Shown in pieces: positions 62,182 to 64,000 of a DNA stretch of 64,000 nucleotides; positions within the stretch are counted from its first letter, which is position 1, and each line of letters opens with the position of its first letter. Under the pieces are notes generated by a model. The model saw nothing but the letters and a program-made list of their open reading frames with translations. It was not told the origin of the DNA and did not search any database. The stretch covers positions 2,013,659 through 2,077,658 of the forward strand of contig CP091278.1 of the NCBI GenBank assembly GCA_021650895.1, given 5' to 3'. The stretch is from Candidatus Jettenia sp. Its GTDB lineage: Bacteria > Planctomycetota > Brocadiia > Brocadiales > Brocadiaceae. Both the position numbers and the translations under genes were made by a program.

Positions 62182-62868
62182 ATGATAAACCAAATTACCC
62201 GAAACCTAAAAATATTCTTAGTTTTTACCATAATCTTATACCTGTGTAGTAATACGTATGCCGGGGAAGGGAGAAAGTGTGAGCGCCCTGGTCATCTTTT
62301 TAGCCCTTTAAAAATACCATTACTTGAAGACGCTGAGCGGGATACATGGCAAAAACCGGAAAAGATATTACATGCCCTGGAAATTGAAAAAGGACAGGTC
62401 GTTGCAGATGTCGGCGCCGGTTCAGGGTATCTTACGGTAAGATTATCTGAACGTGTGGGAATAACAGGAACTGTTTATGCTGTTGACATACAACAAGAGA
62501 TGCTTAATTATATAAGCAAGCGATTACGGGGTACAGGACTAAAAAATATAATTACCATACTGAGTGACATGAATGATCCAAAACTACCTGCTAAAGCTTT
62601 GGATATTGCTATTTTATTAAGCACTTATCATGAAATAGCACAACCAATTGATTTTATGAAAAAAATTAAACCAGCCTTAAAGCCTAATGGGAAATTGGCT
62701 ATCCTTGAATTTACTGAGGAAAGTCCCATTGGTCCTCCTTTGCAATTTCGTTTACCTGAAGATATCGTCATACACGAAGTAATGCAAGCCGGTTTTACCT
62801 TATCAGAAAAACATACATTTCTTCTTCCTTATCAATACTTTTTGATTTTTACTCCATCCCATGAATAA
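62182..62868 (+). CDS. exported SAM-dependent methyltransferase
   Basis: A 228-residue protein. A signal peptide-like N-terminus (IFLVFTIILYLCSNTYAGEG) precedes a class I methyltransferase fold with VADVGAGSGYLTVRL (about 73-87), VYAVDIQQEML and LSTYHEIAQPIDFMKK. SAM is cytoplasmic, so export is odd unless the segment is a membrane anchor or the cofactor is supplied in an inner compartment. It overlaps the next gene by 8 bp. Confidence 0.86.
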   Translation: MINQITRNLKIFLVFTIILYLCSNTYAGEGRKCERPGHLFSPLKIPLLEDAERDTWQKPEKILHALEIEKGQVVADVGAGSGYLTVRLSERVGITGTVYAVDIQQEMLNYISKRLRGTGLKNIITILSDMNDPKLPAKALDIAILLSTYHEIAQPIDFMKKIKPALKPNGKLAILEFTEESPIGPPLQFRLPEDIVIHEVMQAGFTLSEKHTFLLPYQYFLIFTPSHE

Positions 62869-63256
62869 GTTACACCAAAGGTTATGTAAGCAAAAGGTCT
62901 TATTCCTTTCTCTAGCTTGTCTTTGTATCATCCTCACAAACTCCTGCACACAACTTCCCCGTTACAGGGAAGAACTAAATATTATTGTCAGCCCTCACAA
63001 ACTCAGTGTCTATTCAGGCTCTGAAGACACCGTATTCGTTACCCTGTTAAACAGGCAGGGAGAACCACTTACTGGTATAAAAATCGAGGCTATAAGCACC
63101 TCTCCGACTGTGGCAACTGTTACGCCAGAGGCGTTAACTGATACAGCAGGTAAAGCAATATTTAGCGTAAAAGGTATTTCTCCGGGTACCACCAAAATTA
63201 TCATTTCTGTCAATGGATACAAGGCTGATATGGAAGTCGTTTTTATAGAACACTGA
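62861..63256 (+). CDS. lipoprotein with a bacterial Ig-like domain
   Basis: A 131-residue protein. The lipobox ends LTNSC (Cys about 29). The rest is one Big-type immunoglobulin-like domain (VFVTLLNRQGEPLTGIKIEA and LTDTAGKAIFSVKGISPGTT). It overlaps the methyltransferase gene and is followed by a terminator. Probably an envelope or adhesion protein. Confidence 0.82.
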   Translation: MNKLHQRLCKQKVLFLSLACLCIILTNSCTQLPRYREELNIIVSPHKLSVYSGSEDTVFVTLLNRQGEPLTGIKIEAISTSPTVATVTPEALTDTAGKAIFSVKGISPGTTKIIISVNGYKADMEVVFIEH

Positions 63257-63310
63257 AGAAAAACGGTACGAGGGACTTCTCAAATCAAGGTTATAGGGCT
63301 TCTAAAGAGA

Positions 63311-63340
63311 ACCATCTTGTAATCACAGGATGGCTTTTTT
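63311..63340 (+). terminator. rho-independent terminator
   Basis: Stem CCATC(T)TGT/ACA(G)GATGG with an AATC loop and a CTTTTTT tail, about 55 bp after the Ig-like lipoprotein gene. Confidence 0.85.
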
Positions 63341-63526
63341 CGTTAGTAAGGGGTTTGAAATAGGGTACGCTAATTAGAAGCCCAATTTTTTTAAAAGGCT
63401 AAAAATATCTTTGGAATATTAGTAACGAACAACTTCTTTTTTATATATGTATTCTCTATTTTATTATTTCCATGCATCTCAAATTTATTTACTATAGAGC
63501 AATAACTGTACTTTACTACGAGGTTC

Positions 63527-63735
63527 TTAATACCATAAATCTTGTTTTACTTTAGTATTCCCACGCTCCTCAATCGTCTTAATCAGCTTTTCTTTGGTAG
63601 TCCATCCATGATAAAAAACAACTTTTATGGTACTCGTATTGACATCTACGTCGGAATTACACACTCCAAAAACTCCTAAGAGGTATGTCCGTACATCGGA
63701 GTCTCCACTTCAACCATACCTTCTGTTTCAAAGGT
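63527..63735 (-). pseudogene. broken heavy-metal-associated (HMA) domain protein
   Basis: Read on the minus strand, TFETEGMVEVETPMYGHTS is followed by a stop. Joining the next frame gives LGVFGVCNSDVDVNTSTIKV and VFYHGWTTKEKLIKTIEERG. Together these follow the HMA pattern (VEGM...T...V...L..L.GV..V.VD....V.V.y...T.E.LI..IEE.G). The metal-binding cysteines are lost and the frame is broken, so it is not functional. Confidence 0.45.
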
Positions 63736-63799
63736 AATCGTATCCGTAGGAATATATGCATTAAATCCATTTAAAAATATATTTTGAAAACCTTCAGAG

Positions 63800-63835
63800 A
63801 AAACGAATGGCCCGCTAGAACGGGCCATTCGTTTT
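63800..63835 (-). terminator. rho-independent terminator of the cytochrome gene
   Basis: 15-bp perfect arms AAAACGAATGGCCCG/CGGGCCATTCGTTTT with a 6-nt loop, 7 bp beyond the stop codon of the partial gene at 63842. Confidence 0.9.
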
Positions 63836-63841
63836 AAAACA

Positions 63842-64000
63842 TTATAAAGCCTTCATGAATTCGACTAAATCTTCCAACTCCTGTTGACTCAGATGCGACG
63901 TTCTGCCGTGCATATCCTTCTCATTTACGCTATTGTTGATCGTATCCATCAACGTCCTTGCACTTCCATCATGGAAATAAGTCCCTGATGCATAGATGTC
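63842..64000 (-). CDS. cytochrome c (di-haem peroxidase-like), C-terminal part
   Basis: The last 52 codons of a gene that continues past the window edge. YFHDGSARTLMDTINNSVNE, then KDMHGRTSHLSQQELEDLVE and FMKAL, is the typical end of MauG/CcpA-like or related di-haem c-type cytochromes (YFHDGSA motif). No haem motif lies within the visible part. Confidence 0.75.
   Translation of the reverse strand, partial: DIYASGTYFHDGSARTLMDTINNSVNEKDMHGRTSHLSQQELEDLVEFMKAL

Overview
The window is AT-rich (I estimate a GC content in the high thirties; not counted) bacterial chromosome and carries about 60 genes. No rRNA or tRNA genes were recognised. The gene content suggests a planctomycete of the anammox order Brocadiales. 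The pointers are the rpmE-prfA-prmC-murA order, a six-subunit Na+-NQR locus with unusual subunits, a nitric-oxide handling set (NnrS, cytochrome c', rubredoxin/beta-lactamase fusion), standalone cupredoxin and c-type cytochrome genes, and a type III polyketide synthase beside a B12 radical-SAM enzyme. This placement is an inference; no phylogenetic marker was compared.

Region 1 (1-4.4 kb) has three tandem membrane SHOCT microproteins, a nest of inverted-repeat (MITE-like) elements, class I aldolase fbaB, a nucleotidyltransferase plus small partner, a transposase scrap, and a decayed duplicate of the 3' end of fbaB.

Region 2 (4.4-26 kb, almost all minus strand) is a very large gas-vesicle locus. 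It encodes GvpK, two GvpA/J-type proteins, GvpG, three different GvpF/L proteins, GvpN and two identical GvpA copies. Mixed in are an unusual set of folding and remodelling proteins: a double-domain ArsA/Get3-like ATPase, a DnaJ-type zinc-finger protein without a J domain, a CDC48/p97-type double AAA ATPase and an Hsp20-like protein. Control genes are also present: a receiver plus PAS kinase, a large hybrid kinase, and an NtrC-type sigma-54 activator. Vesicle assembly here may depend on a dedicated chaperone module. Part of the locus is bracketed by oppositely oriented copies of a ~300 bp repeat, so the core could in principle invert.

Region 3 (26.8-35.8 kb) is housekeeping: murA, prmC, prfA and rpmE on the minus strand; ffh, rpsP, trmD, rplS, a YraN nuclease and a TatD/radical-SAM fusion on the plus strand.

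Region 4 (35.9-42.6 kb) has a GNAT acetyltransferase followed by nqrA, nqrB, nqrC, a fused nqrDE and nqrF. The NqrA is short and keeps two complete 4Fe-4S motifs that ordinary NqrA proteins have lost, so it looks like an Rnf/Nqr intermediate.

Region 5 (42.7-51 kb) has a DUF465 protein, an acyl-activating enzyme, murB, two Hsp20 genes, then NnrS, cytochrome c' and a rubredoxin-MBL fusion, which together look like nitric-oxide defence.

Region 6 (51-64 kb) has a 2.05 kb insertion sequence sitting between a good promoter and a gene for a secreted Lys/Glu-rich repeat protein. It continues with the polyketide synthase/radical-SAM pair, a CuA-type lipoprotein, a cold-shock gene with a terminator-like leader, an exopolysaccharide operon, an exported methyltransferase, an Ig-like lipoprotein, a broken heavy-metal-associated protein, and the 3' end of a cytochrome gene.
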